Shown here piece by piece: positions 24,072 to 25,059 of a stretch of DNA of 25,059 nt (the stretch's first letter is position 1; each line of letters starts with the position of its first letter). The translations under genes and the position numbers were made by a program. Location: positions 1-25,059 of the forward strand of contig DPZQ01000213.1 in NCBI GenBank assembly GCA_003536295.1, in the 5' to 3' direction. This stretch comes from Rhodobacter sp. (GTDB lineage Bacteria; Pseudomonadota; Alphaproteobacteria; Rhodobacterales; Rhodobacteraceae). Under the pieces are notes generated by a model that saw nothing but the letters and a program-made list of their open reading frames with translations, was not told where the DNA came from and did not search any database.

Positions 24072-24616
24072 GGCTGCCCAGATTTCAGCACGATGGGCAA
24101 GCCCGCAATCACCGCCAAGACCAAATCAGCCTCTTGTGCCAGATCTTGGTTTAAGCGGCCTTGAGCTTTTTGAAACAGCCGCGCAAGTTTATTTTCAGGC
24201 ACGATCGACCAACCTACTTCATTACTTACAACCACCACGGGGGAGGCACAGACAGCCAAGGCTTGACGCAAAAGCGCGCTTTGCGCCACCAAGTCGTGGC
24301 CTGCCAACAAATGATTACTCAACCAAAGCGTTGCACAATCTAAAAGAACAACTTGACCTGCGGGCACTTTCGCCAACTCTGTAGCCACATCTAAAGGTGC
24401 CTCGACTGTGCGCCAATCTGCGCCACGATCTTGTTGATGGGTGGTTATTTTTGAACGCATTTCATCGTCCCAAGCTTGCGCGGTGGCGATATATACCCTC
24501 GGTCTTGCGCTCATTGTGACCAAAGACTCGGCTAGGCGCGACTTGCCCGAGCGCGCCCCGCCAATGACCAACGACAGTTTAGGCAAAGGCCCCTGAAATA
24601 GTTTTGATCCAATCAC
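24068..24616 (-). CDS. cobU: Bifunctional adenosylcobinamide kinase/adenosylcobinamide-phosphate guanylyltransferase
   Basis: 182 residues, the normal CobU/CobP length. It has the P-loop IGGARSGKSRLAE (about 18-30), a second segment VYIATAQAWDDEM..KI..HQ..R containing the guanylylation-site histidine region, and VVLLDCATLWLSNHL (89-103). Near the C-terminus RLNQDLAQEADLVLAVIAGLP matches the family. It phosphorylates adenosylcobinamide and transfers GMP to give adenosyl-GDP-cobinamide in nucleotide-loop assembly of cobalamin. The start used is a GTG at 24614-24616 with only a weak G-rich site upstream; a TTG a few codons later is possible. It overlaps the CobC-like phosphatase gene by four bases and is divergent from rpoH. 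Confidence 0.92.
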   Translation of the reverse strand: MIGSKLFQGPLPKLSLVIGGARSGKSRLAESLVTMSARPRVYIATAQAWDDEMRSKITTHQQDRGADWRTVEAPLDVATELAKVPAGQVVLLDCATLWLSNHLLAGHDLVAQSALLRQALAVCASPVVVVSNEVGWSIVPENKLARLFQKAQGRLNQDLAQEADLVLAVIAGLPIVLKSGQP

Positions 24617-24647
24617 TGCTGCGCCCCGTAAAAAATAAAAATGCCAA

Positions 24648-24653
24648 AGGAGG
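24648..24653 (+). promoter_or_regulatory. Consensus ribosome binding site of rpoH
   Basis: AGGAGG lies five bases before the ATG at 24659. It is the strongest translation start signal noticed in the window. The rpoH promoter must lie in or overlap the start of the divergent cobU gene, because only 42 bases separate the two genes. Confidence 0.7.
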
Positions 24654-24658
24654 TTGTC

Positions 24659-25059
24659 ATGGCTTTAGACGGGTATACCGATCAAAAAATGGCACGCCAA
24701 GCAATGAAAGCAGAAATGCTTGATGCCGAGACCGAATTACGCCTAGCCTTTGCCTGGCGCGACCAACGCGACGAACAGGCTCTGCACCGATTGATCACTG
24801 CCTACATGAGACTTGCAATCTCTATGGCGTCAAAGTTCCGCCGCTATGGTGCGCCTATGAACGACCTTATTCAAGAGGCCTCCCTTGGTTTAATGAAGGC
24901 GGCCGAAAAATTTGATCCAGACCGTGGCTTGCGATTTTCGACCTATGCAGTTTGGTGGATCAAAGCCTCAATCCAAGATTATGTGATGCGCAACTGGTCG
25001 ATGGTGCGAACAGGATCGACAAGCAGTCAAAAGTCCTTGTTCTTTAATATGCGCAGGGT
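24659..25059 (+). CDS. rpoH: RNA polymerase heat-shock sigma factor RpoH, 3' end outside window
   Basis: 133 codons are visible and the frame is open at the window end; complete RpoH has about 290-300 residues. Region 2 of the sigma-70 family is clear: MRLAISMASKFRRYG, NDLIQEASLGLMKAAEKFDP and FSTYAVWWIKASIQDYVMRNW (2.3-2.4, promoter -10 contacts). The last visible residues, SSQKSLFFNMRR, are the start of the RpoH box that distinguishes heat-shock sigma factors from RpoD. It directs RNA polymerase to heat-shock promoters. Roseobacters often carry two rpoH paralogues, and this fragment does not show which one this is. Confidence 0.93.
   Translation, partial: MALDGYTDQKMARQAMKAEMLDAETELRLAFAWRDQRDEQALHRLITAYMRLAISMASKFRRYGAPMNDLIQEASLGLMKAAEKFDPDRGLRFSTYAVWWIKASIQDYVMRNWSMVRTGSTSSQKSLFFNMRR

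Noticed and set aside
24604..24632. TTGATC followed by an A-rich -10-like stretch as the rpoH promoter
   Set aside because: No -10 hexamer with acceptable spacing matches the consensus; it was too weak to list.
1..25059. Mobile elements, CRISPR arrays, tRNA or rRNA genes
   Set aside because: I saw no transposase or integrase, no regularly spaced repeats, and no tRNA- or rRNA-like sequence on reading through.

Overview
The window looks like chromosomal DNA from a marine alphaproteobacterium of the Roseobacter group (Rhodobacterales). The support is the gene content and order: lppC-glnD-murJ beside trpS, lppC divergent from rsmI with gshB downstream, a dut-moeB-type pair, a CobU-type enzyme beside rpoH, and amino-acid sequences typical of that group. 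Base composition is moderate rather than GC-rich. I saw no tRNA, rRNA, CRISPR array, insertion sequence or phage gene.

Region 1 (1-9814) is a catabolic block. It opens with the 3' part of a 3-hydroxyisobutyrate dehydrogenase gene (mmsB). A six-gene minus-strand operon (8760 down to 690) follows, divergent from a GlxA/CdhR-type AraC regulator (8831-9814). In transcription order it encodes a BKACE-type 3-dehydrocarnitine cleavage enzyme, an L-carnitine dehydrogenase fused to a hotdog thioesterase, an acyl-CoA dehydrogenase, an ADP-forming acyl-CoA ligase, a CaiD-like carnitinyl-CoA dehydratase and a GMC flavoprotein oxidoreductase. The first two enzymes plus the regulator match the known aerobic route L-carnitine -> 3-dehydrocarnitine -> betainyl-CoA + acetoacetate -> glycine betaine. 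The next three, joined to them by 1-base overlap, 2-base gap and zero-base gap junctions, could form a CoA-linked feeder that turns gamma-butyrobetaine or crotonobetaine into carnitine: activate, desaturate, hydrate. That combined route is the main finding. Its upper half is inference.

Region 2 (9838-14858, minus strand) is housekeeping: trpS, a universal stress protein, dut, a membrane-anchored MoeB/ThiF-like adenylyltransferase and an M3-family peptidyl-dipeptidase. Reading frames are tightly packed from usp to dcp.

Region 3 (14972-21144) holds a plus-strand rhomboid homologue that has lost both catalytic residues, and the minus-strand lppC-glnD-murJ operon with overlapping reading frames (PBP-activator lipoprotein, PII uridylyltransferase, lipid II flippase).

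Region 4 (21233-25059) holds rsmI, a decayed remnant of yraN, gshB, a convergent pair for cobamide metabolism (a CobC-like phosphatase and a CobU-type kinase/guanylyltransferase), and the 5' part of an rpoH heat-shock sigma factor gene cut by the window end. No gene-free stretch exceeds 300 bases.
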